Source of the DNA: Bacteroidales bacterium
GTDB lineage: Bacteria > Bacteroidota > Bacteroidia > Bacteroidales > UBA932
Direction: 5' to 3'
DNA length: 64,000 bases
Assembly (NCBI GenBank): GCA_017469425.1
Contig: JAFUGJ010000036.1
Span: forward strand, 124,001-188,000
Made by a program: the position numbers and the translations under genes. Of this stretch, positions 1 to 9,310 are shown in pieces. Each line of letters opens with the position of its first letter. The stretch's first letter is position 1. The notes beneath the pieces are model-generated. The model searched no databases. It saw nothing but the letters and a program-made list of their open reading frames with translations, and was not told where the DNA came from.

Positions 1-641
1 ACTTCCCCTTCTACATCACACAGCTCGCGAACTTCAAAGGGATACGCAAGGTGGCGGGCGACGACGACTGGGCAGAACTGCGCGAGGCGCAGGCACTCGC
101 CACGACGACGCTCGACAAAGTTGGAATGGCATGCATAATCGACCTTGGCGAAGCCGAAGACATTCATCCAGTGCGCAAGCGCGAAGTCGGGGAAAGGCTT
201 GCAAGGCTCGCTGAAGGGCGCGACTATGGAAAGAAGATTGTGTGCAACGGGCCCCGCTTCAAATCGTACACTCTCCACGAGGGCAGCATCAGCATTTCAT
301 TCAGCGATGTCGAGGGCGGATTGCAGGTAGTTGCTTCCGGGGATTTCGCCCGGGAACGGTATGGAAAGGTAAATGTGTTCCCGGAGATGGTGGCCAAGGC
401 CGAAAGGGGCGAACTGACGGGCTTCCAGATTGCGGGTGCCGACAAGGTTTGGCATTGGGCCGATGCCAAGATAGTGGCAGCCGACAGGGTGGAAGTTTCA
501 AGTGCAGAAGTGCCGCATCCCATTGCGGTGCGATATGCCTGGAGCGCAAACCCCGTCTGCAACCTTTACAACGCTGCGGGCCTTCCCGCCTGGCCCTTCC
601 GCACCGACGACTGGCCCGGCTGCACATACGGGAAACAATAG
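1..641 (+). CDS. Sialate O-acetylesterase, C-terminal part (5' truncated by window edge)
   Basis: The reading frame is open from the first bases (codons begin at base 3) and stops at 639-641, so only the last ~212 residues are present. The segment resembles the C-terminal half of SGNH-hydrolase sialate O-acetylesterases, which remove O-acetyl groups from sialic acids or other acetylated glycans outside the cytoplasm. The key visible motif is D-I-H-P followed by a K/R-rich helix (nt ~156-190); in this family it supplies the Asp and His of the catalytic triad. The catalytic Ser lies upstream of the window. The last ~100 residues form the beta-rich C-terminal domain. The GTG at 51 is internal and not a start. 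It fits the glycan-foraging genes at the other end of the window. Family assignment is fairly sure; substrate is inferred. Confidence 0.8.
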   Translation, partial: FPFYITQLANFKGIRKVAGDDDWAELREAQALATTTLDKVGMACIIDLGEAEDIHPVRKREVGERLARLAEGRDYGKKIVCNGPRFKSYTLHEGSISISFSDVEGGLQVVASGDFARERYGKVNVFPEMVAKAERGELTGFQIAGADKVWHWADAKIVAADRVEVSSAEVPHPIAVRYAWSANPVCNLYNAAGLPAWPFRTDDWPGCTYGKQ

Positions 642-674
642 AATAACAGATAGACAGTTAGTTAGTAGTTGACA

Positions 675-2033
675 ATGGGCAATAGAGAGAGTTTCGGCAG
701 CAAGTTCGCCGTCCTTGCGGCACTTGCGGGCTCGGCAATCGGGCTCGGCAATATCTGGCGTTTCCCCTACATGGTGGGAGAAAACGGAGGAGCCGCATTC
801 ATTATTATATATATGGCGGCATCGCTGCTGCTGTCGGTTCCCATCTTCCTCGCCGAGTTTACGATAGGACGCCGCAGCGGAGCCAACTGCTTCGGTGCCT
901 TGAAAGTTCTTTCGCCCGGCACGGGATGGAAGTGGCTCGGAGTGCTTTGCATACTCACCCCCACGCTCATCCTGTCGTACTATGCCGTCGTGGGCGGCTG
1001 GAGCCTGCATTACCTCTTTAAGGCATGCACTCTTGGATTCCTGAATTCCGGGCAGGACGGCGTCGCCGGGAGTTTCGGCATCTTCATCAGCTCGCCATAC
1101 GCTTCGGTAACGGCTTTTGCCATCTATATGGCAGTCTCCTGCCTGATAGTCGTGGGCGGAGTGCGGAAAGGAATCGAAGCCTTCAGCAAATTCGCCATTC
1201 CGGTGCTGTTCGTGCTGATAATCGCTCTTGCAATCTACTCCCTCACCATCAAGGGCGGTGCGGCCGGAGTCGAGTATCTGCTCAAACCGGATTTCAGCAA
1301 GGTTACGGCCTCCACATTCGCCAATGCCATAGGTCAGTCGTTCTACTCGATTTCGCTCGGAATGGGCATCATCATCACCTATTCATCCTATGTCAGCAAA
1401 GACGAGAACATGCTGTTCTCCGGCATAGGCACCGCAGGCTTCGACCTGCTTTTCGCCCTGCTGGCAGGTTTCGTCATCATGCCGGCGGTATTTGCTGCAG
1501 GCATCGCTCCCGGAGCAGGCCCCGGCCTCATTTTCGACACCCTCCCCTACATCTTCGCATCCATGTGCAAGAGCGCGCCCGTAGTCGGCTGCACCGTTGC
1601 AATCTTTTTCTTCCTTTCAGTAGTGATTGCGGCGCTCACTTCCTCGGTTTCGCTCATAGAAGTGCCGGTCGCATGGCTGATAGAGGAAAGAAAACTCGGC
1701 AGAGGCGCGGCCACTGCAATCGTATTTATCGTCACAGGAGCGATAGGAGCCGTCTGCGCCCTGGCTTTCGGTCCGCTGAAAGGTTGCACGATACTCGGGC
1801 ACAATCTTTTCGACGCGCTGGACCTTTTCTGCTGCAACTTCCTCCTGCCAGTCGGCGGAATGCTCTGCGTGATATTCGTGGGGTGGAAGATGAAACGCAG
1901 CGACTTCTACGACGAATTCACCAACGGCGGAAAGCTGTCCGGCAATGCAAAACTGTTCCCGGCGGTGTATTTTCTGCTCCGCTATCTCGCCCCTGTTGCC
2001 GTGGCAATTATATTTGCTTCCAACTTTTTGTAA
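675..2033 (+). CDS. Sodium:neurotransmitter symporter (NSS/SNF family) transporter
   Basis: A polytopic inner-membrane protein of ~452 residues, the usual size of prokaryotic NSS transporters such as LeuT or MhsT. TM1 carries the family signature G-N-I-W-R-F-P-Y (near residues 25-32) with the unwound segment that binds Na+ and substrate, followed by G-E-N-G-G-A-A-F. Eleven to twelve hydrophobic segments follow. It should import an amino acid or related compound with sodium. A TTG at 669 is in frame, but the ATG at 675 is the better start. The sodium gradient it needs could come from the Na+-pumping Nqr complex encoded at 26.8-32.5 kb. A strong hairpin terminator follows directly, so it appears to be the last gene of its unit. 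Substrate cannot be read from the sequence. Confidence 0.9.
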   Translation: MGNRESFGSKFAVLAALAGSAIGLGNIWRFPYMVGENGGAAFIIIYMAASLLLSVPIFLAEFTIGRRSGANCFGALKVLSPGTGWKWLGVLCILTPTLILSYYAVVGGWSLHYLFKACTLGFLNSGQDGVAGSFGIFISSPYASVTAFAIYMAVSCLIVVGGVRKGIEAFSKFAIPVLFVLIIALAIYSLTIKGGAAGVEYLLKPDFSKVTASTFANAIGQSFYSISLGMGIIITYSSYVSKDENMLFSGIGTAGFDLLFALLAGFVIMPAVFAAGIAPGAGPGLIFDTLPYIFASMCKSAPVVGCTVAIFFFLSVVIAALTSSVSLIEVPVAWLIEERKLGRGAATAIVFIVTGAIGAVCALAFGPLKGCTILGHNLFDALDLFCCNFLLPVGGMLCVIFVGWKMKRSDFYDEFTNGGKLSGNAKLFPAVYFLLRYLAPVAVAIIFASNFL

Positions 2034-2041
2034 AAAACTTC

Positions 2042-2068
2042 AAACACGCCGCAGTTGGCGTGTTTTTT
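2042..2068 (+). terminator. Rho-independent terminator after the NSS symporter gene
   Basis: A 9-bp perfect stem (AAACACGCC / GGCGTGTTT) with a 6-nt loop and a run of T starts 8 nt after the symporter stop codon. It separates the symporter from pckA. Confidence 0.85.
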
Positions 2069-2082
2069 GTTGCAATAATTGT

Positions 2083-2090
2083 TAAATTTG
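2083..2090 (+). promoter_or_regulatory. -7 promoter element of pckA
   Basis: TAAATTTG matches the Bacteroidota -7 consensus TAnnTTTG and lies 38 nt before the pckA start codon, just after the upstream terminator. No convincing -33 TTTG is seen at the expected ~20-bp spacing; two TTG stretches lie closer, inside the terminator tail. Confidence 0.65.
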
Positions 2091-2128
2091 CACCGCAAAC
2101 TTTAAAATCTTTCAATAAACTTATATTT

Positions 2129-3733
2129 ATGGATAAAATCACTCTTGCCAAGTATGGCATTACCGGAGTAAAGGAAATCCTCTACAACCCCACTTACGAG
2201 GTTCTGTACAACGAAGAAACCAAACCCGGGCTTGAAGGCTTCGACAAAGGCCAGGTAACCGAACTTGGAGCCATCAATGTTATGACCGGCATCTACACCG
2301 GACGCTCCCCCAAGGACAAGTACATCGTCATGGACAAGAATTCCAAGGACACCGTGTGGTGGACTTCCGACGAGTACAAGAATGACAATCACCCCATGAC
2401 CCAGGAAACCTGGAAAGAGGTGAAGAAACTTGCCAGGAAGCAGCTCAGCGGCAAGCGCCTCTTCGTGGTTGACGGATTCTGCGGCACCCACAAGGACACC
2501 AGGATGAAAATCCGCTTCATCATGGAGGTGGCATGGCAGGCACACTTCGTGACCAACATGTTCATCCGCCCCCAGAACCAGAAGGAATTCGACCAGGAAC
2601 CCGACTTCGTGGTTTACTGCGCAGCCAAGGCAAAGGTTGACAACTACAAGGAACTCGGCCTCAACAGCGAAACCTGCATCGCCTTCAATGTAACCAGCAA
2701 GGAACAGGTTATCCTCAACACCTGGTACGGCGGCGAAATGAAGAAGGGCATGTTCTCCATGCAGAACTACTTCCTTCCCCTCAAGGGCATCGCTTCCATG
2801 CACTGCTCCGCCAACACCGACCTCAACGGCGAGAACACCGCCATCTTCTTCGGACTTTCCGGAACCGGCAAGACCACCCTTTCCACCGACCCCAAGCGCC
2901 TTCTCATCGGCGACGACGAGCACGGCTGGGACAACAAGGGCGTGTTCAACCTCGAAGGCGGCTGCTACGCCAAGGTTATCAACCTCGACAAGGAGAGCGA
3001 ACCCGACATCTACAATGCCATCCGCCGCGACGCGCTGCTTGAGAATGTTACCGTCGACGAAAACGGAAAGATTGACTTCGCAGACAAGAGCGTTACCGAA
3101 AACACCCGTGTCAGCTATCCTATCTACCACATCGACAAGATTGTCCGCCCCCGCTCCGAGGGTCCTGCCGCAAAGCAGGTGATTTTCCTCAGCGCCGATG
3201 CATTCGGAGTACTTCCTCCCGTCAGCATCCTCACCCCTGAGCAGACCAAGTATTACTTCCTCTCCGGCTTCACCGCCAAGCTTGCAGGAACCGAGCGCGG
3301 CATTACCGAGCCCACTCCCACCTTCTCCGCATGCTTCGGCCAGGCATTCCTCGAACTGCATCCTACCAAGTATGCCGAGGAACTGGTAAAGAAGATGAAG
3401 AAGAGCGGCGCAAAGGCTTACCTCGTAAATACCGGATGGAACGGCACCGGCAAGCGCATCTCCATCAAGGACACCCGCGGAATCATCGACGCCATCCTTA
3501 ACGGCAGCATCGACAAGGCTCCCACCAAGAAGATTCCTTTCTTCAACTTCGCAGTTCCTACCAAGCTCGAAGGAGTGGATACCGGAATCCTTGATCCGCG
3601 CGACACCTACAAGAATGCCGCAGACTGGGAAGAGAAAGCCAAGGATCTCGCATCCCGCTTCATCAAGAACTTCCACAAGTACGAAGGCAACGCCGCTGGC
3701 AAGGCCCTTGTGAAAGCCGGTCCCAAGCTCTAA
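2129..3733 (+). CDS. pckA: Phosphoenolpyruvate carboxykinase (ATP)
   Basis: 534 residues, the standard length of ATP-dependent PEPCK. It interconverts oxaloacetate + ATP and PEP + CO2 + ADP. In Bacteroidota the enzyme commonly works in the carboxylating direction, feeding the succinate/propionate branch of fermentation. Visible motifs are the kinase-1a P-loop G-L-S-G-T-G-K-T-T (residues ~242-250), kinase-2 L-I-G-D-D-E-H-G-W just after it, and the early R-S-P-K-D-K substrate-binding stretch. The same reading frame stays open far upstream through the antisense-free frame of the symporter gene. The start is placed at ATG 2129 because the protein N-terminus matches the family there and a terminator plus -7 box lie between 2042 and 2090. 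The gene appears monocistronic, bounded by hairpins on both sides. Confidence 0.97.
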   Translation: MDKITLAKYGITGVKEILYNPTYEVLYNEETKPGLEGFDKGQVTELGAINVMTGIYTGRSPKDKYIVMDKNSKDTVWWTSDEYKNDNHPMTQETWKEVKKLARKQLSGKRLFVVDGFCGTHKDTRMKIRFIMEVAWQAHFVTNMFIRPQNQKEFDQEPDFVVYCAAKAKVDNYKELGLNSETCIAFNVTSKEQVILNTWYGGEMKKGMFSMQNYFLPLKGIASMHCSANTDLNGENTAIFFGLSGTGKTTLSTDPKRLLIGDDEHGWDNKGVFNLEGGCYAKVINLDKESEPDIYNAIRRDALLENVTVDENGKIDFADKSVTENTRVSYPIYHIDKIVRPRSEGPAAKQVIFLSADAFGVLPPVSILTPEQTKYYFLSGFTAKLAGTERGITEPTPTFSACFGQAFLELHPTKYAEELVKKMKKSGAKAYLVNTGWNGTGKRISIKDTRGIIDAILNGSIDKAPTKKIPFFNFAVPTKLEGVDTGILDPRDTYKNAADWEEKAKDLASRFIKNFHKYEGNAAGKALVKAGPKL

Positions 3734-3764
3734 AACATGCGCCCCCGGCGCATACGCCAATGCT

Positions 3765-3815
3765 TATATCCTGCTGCTGAATCCTATGCGGATGCAACAG
3801 CAGGATATAGTTTAT
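3765..3815 (+). terminator. Terminator hairpin after pckA
   Basis: A 12-bp perfect stem (TATATCCTGCTG at 3765-3776 with CAGCAGGATATA at 3798-3809) is followed by a T-rich tract. It lies between pckA and the recG promoter. Confidence 0.85.
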
Positions 3816-3820
3816 TTTAT

Positions 3821-3828
3821 TATCTTTG
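3821..3828 (+). promoter_or_regulatory. -7 promoter element of recG, six bases from the start codon
   Basis: TATCTTTG is a perfect TAnnTTTG match ending six bases before the recG ATG at 3835. Transcription would start at or within a base or two of the ATG, implying a leaderless mRNA. Confidence 0.7.
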
Positions 3829-3834
3829 TACACT

Positions 3835-5979
3835 ATGGCATCGGCGCTGAATTCGGAAATACAGTTTCTGAGCGGAGTGGGGCCCAAAAGGGCTGCACTG
3901 CTGCGCAGTGAACTGGGTGTAGAAACCTTCAGCGACCTGCTGCACATCTACCCCTTCCGATACATCGACCGCAGCCGCATCTACCGCATCGCCGAAATCA
4001 GCGGCGAACAGGCTTATGTCCAGGTGCAAGGGGTCATTGCCAGCCGCACCCTGCTCGGGCCTAAAGGCAGCATTGCAACGGCAGGAGGCGGGCCCATTCC
4101 CTTCAACGCCGCAAAAAGGCTGAGCGTCATCGTAAACGACGGGAGCGGCGAGATGGAAATGGTATTCTTCAAAGGAATAAAGTGGAATTACGAAAGGCTC
4201 GCCCCGGGAAAGGAATTCCTCTTCTTCGGAAAGCCTTCCGCATTCAACGGCAAGCTCAACATCGTTCATCCCGAAGTGGACACCCCTATGGTTGGAGGGA
4301 GCGATGCCCGCGGCACGCTTACAGGAGTCTATCCCAGCACCGAAAAACTCAAGAACGGCGGCATCACCGGAAAGGTGATGTGCAAACTCCAGAGCGCTGC
4401 ACTTGCCATGTGCCTGCCGGAAATCAAGGAAAGCCTTCCGGACTACATTCTCATGGAGAATGCGCTGGTGCCGCTCACATACGCCCTGCGCAACATTCAC
4501 TTCCCTTCCGACCAGTACGCCCTGGAAAAGTCGGTACGGCGCCTGAAATTCGAAGAGTTGTTTTTCATGCAGCTCTCCCTGCTCAAGCAGAAATATGTCC
4601 ATTCGAGAGGCACGGTAGGCATCCCTATTACAAAGGTCGGCGCAGCATTCAACGCCTGCTACAACGCCCTTCCCTACGAACTCACCGGGGCCCAGAAAAG
4701 GGTGATACGCGAGATTCACAACGACATGAAAAGCGGGCATCAGATGAACCGCCTGCTGCAAGGCGATGTGGGGTCCGGGAAAACCATGGTGGCAGTGCTG
4801 AGCGCCCTGCTTGCAGTTGACAACGGCTGCCAAGCCTGCATGATGGCTCCTACCGAAGTGCTTGCGCAGCAGCATTTTGCAAACATATCCAGGTATCTCT
4901 CTCCCACCGGTGTACGATGTGCCCTGCTTACGGGCAGCAGCACGCAGAAAGAGCGCCGCGAAATCCACGCCGGGCTCGAAGACGGCAGCATAGGGCTGAT
5001 TGTGGGCACCCATGCCCTCATTGAAGACAATGTCATCTTCCGAAATCTCGGGCTCGCGATAATTGACGAACAGCACCGCTTCGGAGTGGATCAAAGGGCC
5101 AGACTATGGGCAAAGAACAGTATCCCGCCGCATGTGCTCGTAATGACCGCCACCCCTATTCCAAGGACTCTGGCAATGACACTGTACGGCGACCTTGATG
5201 TGTCGGTCATCGACGAACTCCCGCCCGGACGCAAACCCGTCAGGACGACCATGATTTCCGATGCCAAAAAGGGTGCGGTATACAATTTCATGCGCAAGCA
5301 GATAGAGCTCGGAAGGCAGGTATTCGTGGTATATCCCCTCATATTCGAGAGCGAAAAAATGGATTTGAACAATCTGGAGATGGGATATGAAGAGATAATT
5401 CGCCGTTTCCCGGATCCGGAATACAAAGTAGCCATCGTTCACGGACAGCAGACTTCGGAGGTGAAGAACCTGAACATGGCGGCGTTCGCAGCGGGCAGGG
5501 CCCAGATTCTGGTTTCGACCACGGTAATCGAGGTAGGGGTGGATGTACCCAATGCTTCCGTCATGGTGATAGAAAGCGCCCAGCGTTTCGGCCTCTCGCA
5601 GCTCCACCAGCTTCGCGGACGCGTCGGCAGAGGCGCAGACGAAAGCTACTGCATACTCGTCCACGATTTCAAAACCTCGGCCGAAGCGCGCAAGCGCCTG
5701 GAACTGATGTGCGCCACCAACGACGGATTCGAAATAGCCGAAGAAGACATGAAGATGCGCGGCCCCGGCGACCTTGAAGGCACCCAGCAAAGCGGGCTTC
5801 CCATCAAGCTCAGCATCGCCTCCCTCGCCCGCGACGGCATCATGCTGAACGAGACCAGGGCCTATGCCGACAAAGTGCTGGACGCAGACCCTACGCTAAG
5901 CCTGCCGGTGAACGCGCCGCTGCTTGCCGAGCTCCGAAAAGGGAAATACGACATAAAGGATTATAGCAAAATAAGTTAG
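3835..5979 (+). CDS. recG: ATP-dependent DNA helicase RecG
   Basis: 714 residues, close to the usual ~700. RecG is an SF2 helicase that regresses stalled replication forks and processes branched DNA. In order: an N-terminal wedge/OB region (~1-280) beginning with the F-L-S-G-V-G-P-K-R helix-hairpin-like motif, Walker A G-D-V-G-S-G-K-T (310-317), the DEQH motif II with R-F-G (411-417), T-A-T-P-I-P-R-T motif III, and the arginine-finger motif VI Q-L-R-G-R-V-G-R-G (592-600). A TTG at 3826 is in frame, but ATG 3835 gives the family N-terminus and sits just after the -7 box. The next gene starts 4 nt after the stop, so both may be co-transcribed. Confidence 0.96.
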   Translation: MASALNSEIQFLSGVGPKRAALLRSELGVETFSDLLHIYPFRYIDRSRIYRIAEISGEQAYVQVQGVIASRTLLGPKGSIATAGGGPIPFNAAKRLSVIVNDGSGEMEMVFFKGIKWNYERLAPGKEFLFFGKPSAFNGKLNIVHPEVDTPMVGGSDARGTLTGVYPSTEKLKNGGITGKVMCKLQSAALAMCLPEIKESLPDYILMENALVPLTYALRNIHFPSDQYALEKSVRRLKFEELFFMQLSLLKQKYVHSRGTVGIPITKVGAAFNACYNALPYELTGAQKRVIREIHNDMKSGHQMNRLLQGDVGSGKTMVAVLSALLAVDNGCQACMMAPTEVLAQQHFANISRYLSPTGVRCALLTGSSTQKERREIHAGLEDGSIGLIVGTHALIEDNVIFRNLGLAIIDEQHRFGVDQRARLWAKNSIPPHVLVMTATPIPRTLAMTLYGDLDVSVIDELPPGRKPVRTTMISDAKKGAVYNFMRKQIELGRQVFVVYPLIFESEKMDLNNLEMGYEEIIRRFPDPEYKVAIVHGQQTSEVKNLNMAAFAAGRAQILVSTTVIEVGVDVPNASVMVIESAQRFGLSQLHQLRGRVGRGADESYCILVHDFKTSAEARKRLELMCATNDGFEIAEEDMKMRGPGDLEGTQQSGLPIKLSIASLARDGIMLNETRAYADKVLDADPTLSLPVNAPLLAELRKGKYDIKDYSKIS

Positions 5980-5983
5980 ATAT

Positions 5984-8227
5984 ATGAAAGCAAGACAACT
6001 TCTGATTCCCGTTTTTCTCGTGGCCGCCTGTGCTCTGGTTGGCCTGGGGATAGGGGTACTTTTCAAAACCATGAACACCAACAAAGAAGAAAGCGAGGGA
6101 TACATCGGCCCTCAGGATGTAGAAATTACCGACGGACGCATGACTCCCGAAACCCTGCTCGCCCTCGGGCGGCTGAACGACCCGCAGCTTTCACCCGACG
6201 GGCAGAAGATTCTCTATGGCGTCACCTACCAGTCCGTTGCCGAAAACAAAGCCTGCAGGAACCTGTATCTTTGCAATGCCGACGGCAGCGGCAATGTGCA
6301 GCTTACCCGCTATGCCCGCAGCGTGCGCAACGCAAGATGGTCGGCAGACGGCAAAAGCATCTATTTCGTGATGTTCGGACAAATCTACAAGGCACCCCTG
6401 CGCGGCAACAGGCTGGGAAAGAGGGTTCGCCTGACCGGAATCCCCAACAGGGTCGGTGAATTCAAGATTTCGCCGGACGAAAAGTATGTGATGTTCACCA
6501 GCACCATCAAGAACACCGCTGTCGAGCGCCCCGTGGATTCGGACCCCATGCTGGACAAAGCCGATGCCTACGCCACTGAGGACCTGATGTACCGCCACTG
6601 GGACCACTGGGTAACCGAAGTGCCCCGTACCTATGTGGCAAAGCTGGGCGAGGGCGAAATCACCCTGGAGAATTCCACCGACATCCTCTGCACCGACGAA
6701 CTCTTCGAGCTCCCCACAGAACCCTTCGGCGGAATAGAGCAGCTCGACTGGGCTCCCGACAGCCGCCACATAGCTTACTCCTGCCGCAAGAAAACCGGCA
6801 AGCGGTACGCCTTCAGCACAAATACTTCCATCTACATCTTTGATGTGGAAACCCGGCAGACCACCGCAGTTACAAGCACCGGAGGATATGATACCGACCC
6901 CGTATGGAATGAGGACGGCAGCAGACTGGCATGGATTTCCATGGCGCGCGACGGCTATGAGGCTGACCAGCAAAGGCTTCTCGTCGCCGACATCCGACTT
7001 GGCGACAGCATTGAAGTAGGAGAAATCCGTGACCTTTCGGCCGATTTCGATTATGATGTCAGCGGCCCCGTATGGCATGGCGACAAAATCTACTTCAGCG
7101 CTCTTGTAAGCGAGGCAGTGCAGGGGCTTTTCCGCGTCGGGCCCGATGGCAATGTGGAAAGGCTCACCCCCGCCGACTGGTGGACTGATTTCTTCTCCCC
7201 CTTTGCAATCCTCGACAAAGAAGACGGCATAAAGATTCTCACGACTTACTACAGCCTTGAATTCCCCGCAGAACTCGTTTCGGTGGACATCGCAGGAGGA
7301 AAGGCGAGCTGCAGCAGGATTACGGGCGTGAACGACGGCATATTTGCAAAACTCGACAATATCAGCGAAGAAAGCGTGCTCGTGGAGACCGTGGACGGCA
7401 AACAGATGCAATGCTGGGTGGTATATCCTCCAAAGTTCGACGCATCCAAGGTTTATCCCGCCATTGAAATCGTGCTTGGAGGCCCTCAGGGAAGCAATTC
7501 CCAGGATTGGAGCTATCGCTGGTGCTACCGCCTGATGGCTCAGCAGGGTTACATTGTGATACTCCCCAACCGACGCGGCACCACAGCTTTCGGACAGGAG
7601 TGGAAAGAGCAGATTTCCGGCGACTACCCCGGGCTCAATATGCAGGATTACCTGAGCGCAGGACGATACATCAAGAGCCAGCCCTATGTAGGCAAACTCG
7701 CCTGCGTGGGAGCATCCTACGGCGGATATTCCGCTTATATGCTGGAAGGTCTGCACGGCGACCTCTACGACTGCTTCATTGCCCATGCAGGCATTTTCGA
7801 CGAAAAGCAGCTCTGGTTCACAACCGAAGAGATGTGGTTTGCCAACTGGGACAACGGCGGACTTACCGAATATGCCTACAATCCCGAAGCGGGCATAGGC
7901 CCTGCCGGTGACGGCATCACCTTCGGCGGAATGCAGCAGGCAGGGGCGCCTTACGCCAGCACTCCCAAGGCCCAGAGGCATTATGCCAACTCCCCTTCCT
8001 CGATGGTTACCAAATGGCACACCCCCATACTCTGCATCCATGGCGGAATGGACTTCCGCATCCCCTCCGAACAGGGAATGGCGGCATTCAACGCCGCCCA
8101 GATGATGGGCGTACCTTCAAAACTGATAATCTTCCCCGAAGAAACCCATTGGGTACTCCGCCCGCAGAATGCACTCTACTGGCACCGCAACTTCTTCGAC
8201 TGGCTTGACAAATGGTGCAAGGAATGA
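5984..8227 (+). CDS. S9-family serine peptidase (prolyl oligopeptidase fold), membrane-anchored
   Basis: 747 residues. Residues ~5-27 form one hydrophobic helix without a lipobox, so the enzyme is probably anchored in the inner membrane facing the periplasm. A beta-propeller made of WD40-like PD40 repeats follows (~50-450), then the alpha/beta-hydrolase domain. The triad is readable: Ser578 in G-A-S-Y-G-G-Y, Asp690 in H-G-G-M-D-F and His722 in E-E-T-H-W. This arrangement belongs to acylaminoacyl/dipeptidyl peptidases of family S9 (S9C-like), which trim short peptides. It begins 4 nt after recG, and its stop codon overlaps the start of the following lipoprotein (ATGA), indicating translational coupling with that gene. 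Exact peptide specificity cannot be read. Confidence 0.9.
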   Translation: MKARQLLIPVFLVAACALVGLGIGVLFKTMNTNKEESEGYIGPQDVEITDGRMTPETLLALGRLNDPQLSPDGQKILYGVTYQSVAENKACRNLYLCNADGSGNVQLTRYARSVRNARWSADGKSIYFVMFGQIYKAPLRGNRLGKRVRLTGIPNRVGEFKISPDEKYVMFTSTIKNTAVERPVDSDPMLDKADAYATEDLMYRHWDHWVTEVPRTYVAKLGEGEITLENSTDILCTDELFELPTEPFGGIEQLDWAPDSRHIAYSCRKKTGKRYAFSTNTSIYIFDVETRQTTAVTSTGGYDTDPVWNEDGSRLAWISMARDGYEADQQRLLVADIRLGDSIEVGEIRDLSADFDYDVSGPVWHGDKIYFSALVSEAVQGLFRVGPDGNVERLTPADWWTDFFSPFAILDKEDGIKILTTYYSLEFPAELVSVDIAGGKASCSRITGVNDGIFAKLDNISEESVLVETVDGKQMQCWVVYPPKFDASKVYPAIEIVLGGPQGSNSQDWSYRWCYRLMAQQGYIVILPNRRGTTAFGQEWKEQISGDYPGLNMQDYLSAGRYIKSQPYVGKLACVGASYGGYSAYMLEGLHGDLYDCFIAHAGIFDEKQLWFTTEEMWFANWDNGGLTEYAYNPEAGIGPAGDGITFGGMQQAGAPYASTPKAQRHYANSPSSMVTKWHTPILCIHGGMDFRIPSEQGMAAFNAAQMMGVPSKLIIFPEETHWVLRPQNALYWHRNFFDWLDKWCKE

Positions 8228-8769
8228 AGCACCGTATACTGCTGATACTCGCCCCTTCCATCCTGGCGCTCGCGGCATGCGGCACCGCCCGGCAGATTGC
8301 CGAAAAGCAGGAAGGGGCAGGTACAGGATTCCAGGACGAAGTTATCGACATCGGCTACGGAACCAGCCGGAGGAAAGACCTGGGCTTTGCGGTGAACAAG
8401 GTCGAAGTGGACGATGTGACGGTACGGAGCTATCAGAACATAGCCGAATACCTCCGCAGCCGTGTTCCGGGCATAGATGTAAACCCGAACGGAACCATCA
8501 ACATCCGGGGGCAGAAGATGCTCTCCGGCCCTGCTGAAGCGCTGATTGTGGTTGACGGCATAATCTGCGACAACCTGGACTCGGTGGCTCCCAACGACAT
8601 TCACTCGGTACAGGTTCTCAAAGACGGCAGTGCGTCCATATACGGCTCCCGAGGCGGCGGCGGGGTCGTGCTGATAACCACCAAGATGGCCTACGAAGAG
8701 CAGCAGGCAAAAATGGCCGCAAAGAAAGCACAGAAAGAGGCCCGAAAAGCGTCCAGGAAAAAGAATTGA
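8224..8769 (+). CDS. Lipoprotein with a stand-alone TonB-receptor plug domain
   Basis: 181 residues. The N-terminus is a lipoprotein signal with lipobox L-A-A-C at residues 16-19. The mature part looks like an isolated plug domain of SusC-type receptors: Y-Q-N-I-A-E-Y-L-R-S-R-V-P-G (TonB-receptor plug), I-N-I-R-G, then a typical V-D-G-I segment and L-K-D-G-S-A-S-I-Y-G-S-R-G-G-G-G-V-V-L-I-T-T-K. There is no beta-barrel; the protein ends soon after the plug in a Lys/Ala-rich tail. An upstream in-frame ATG at 8212 would disrupt the signal, so the ATG at 8224, overlapping the peptidase stop, is used. Function is unknown; known receptors use this domain as a gate that interacts with TonB and substrate lipoproteins. 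Coupling to the S9 peptidase suggests a shared envelope role. Confidence 0.8.
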   Translation: MKHRILLILAPSILALAACGTARQIAEKQEGAGTGFQDEVIDIGYGTSRRKDLGFAVNKVEVDDVTVRSYQNIAEYLRSRVPGIDVNPNGTINIRGQKMLSGPAEALIVVDGIICDNLDSVAPNDIHSVQVLKDGSASIYGSRGGGGVVLITTKMAYEEQQAKMAAKKAQKEARKASRKKN

Positions 8770-8782
8770 ATCAGCAACTTGC

Positions 8783-9067
8783 ATGACACTAAAAGAAAGA
8801 ATAGCACGAATCCGGAAAATGGAAGACAGCTTCAACAGCGTAAGAACTGCGGTTGATAAGCTTGAAAAGGCATTGGAGGACTTTGACACTTTGGAGTGCC
8901 GCATCCGGGAGCTGGAATCCTATCAGCAAAGCGGAGAGTGGCTGGAAGACTTCGAGGCCGACGAGCGGGGCGAACTCCCTGCCCGCCTTCTTCGTGGCGT
9001 ACTTTCGGAAGACGGACTGGACGACCTTCTCTCCGATGTGAACAGGATTAGTGCGAGGATAAATTAG
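8783..9067 (+). CDS. DUF4298 domain-containing small protein
   Basis: 94 residues, acidic, predicted all-helical with no signal peptide. It matches the DUF4298 pattern: an N-terminal R-I-x-x-I/M-E helix, then a W-L-E-D-F-E-A-D-E-R-G-E-L-P stretch and a final R-G-V-L-S-E-D-G-L-D-D-L-L segment. No biochemical role is established for the family. It starts 13 nt after the plug-domain lipoprotein, so it probably ends the recG-peptidase-lipoprotein transcription unit. A terminator follows at 9091. Confidence 0.8.
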   Translation: MTLKERIARIRKMEDSFNSVRTAVDKLEKALEDFDTLECRIRELESYQQSGEWLEDFEADERGELPARLLRGVLSEDGLDDLLSDVNRISARIN

Positions 9068-9090
9068 TTTTCCAATGCCGGGCAATAAGT

Positions 9091-9119
9091 AGCAGGCCGC
9101 TGTATTTGGCCTGCTTTTC
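9091..9119 (+). terminator. Terminator after the DUF4298 gene
   Basis: An 8-bp perfect stem AGCAGGCC / GGCCTGCT with a 9-nt loop, followed by TTTTC. It closes the core operon on the left side of the accessory island. Confidence 0.8.
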
Positions 9120-9125
9120 TGGCAA

Positions 9126-9160
9126 AATACCGAACAAGTATTATAAAAGTACTTGGTATT
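9126..9160. repeat. Imperfect inverted repeat at the left island edge
   Basis: AATACC-gaac-AAGTA pairs with TACTTGGTATT across an AT-rich centre, giving an 11-bp stem with a 4-base bulge. It lies in the 240-bp gap before the YhcG-type gene. Its role is unknown; it could be a regulatory site or an element end. Confidence 0.4.
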
Positions 9161-9225
9161 TAGCTATATTATTCCGATATTAGCAGATACAATACTGAAT
9201 TCCCGTAGTCCGACTAAGAGGCTAC

Positions 9226-9267
9226 AACGCGATAAAGGAGATCGTACCTTTGTCGCGTTTTGTTTTA
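9226..9267 (+). terminator. Strong stem-loop with T-tract upstream of the YhcG-type gene
   Basis: A 13-bp stem (AACGCGATAAAGG with CCTTTGTCGCGTT, one G.T pair) with an 8-nt loop and a TTGTTTTATTT tail. It looks like an intrinsic terminator, yet it lies ~160 bp past the previous terminator with no gene between. The right arm also contains TACCTTTG, a possible -7 box. It may terminate a lost gene or attenuate the downstream gene. Confidence 0.55.
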
Positions 9268-9310
9268 TTTAAAAGAGGCTATTTGATAACATATTAATTA
9301 TTTGAGAATT

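Noticed and set aside
1025..2128. 902-residue open frame running from inside the symporter gene into pckA, as if an N-terminal fusion existed
   Set aside because: The first ~368 codons are an out-of-frame shadow of the symporter (Arg/His-rich, no family pattern). A terminator and a -7 box lie between, and pckA starts normally at 2129.
2102..3760. 552-codon antisense frame over pckA
   Set aside because: Its composition mirrors the pckA codon bias on the other strand; no homology pattern, no promoter or ribosome site.
6191..8041. 616-codon antisense frame over the S9 peptidase gene
   Set aside because: A shadow frame caused by GC-rich third positions; no recognisable motifs.
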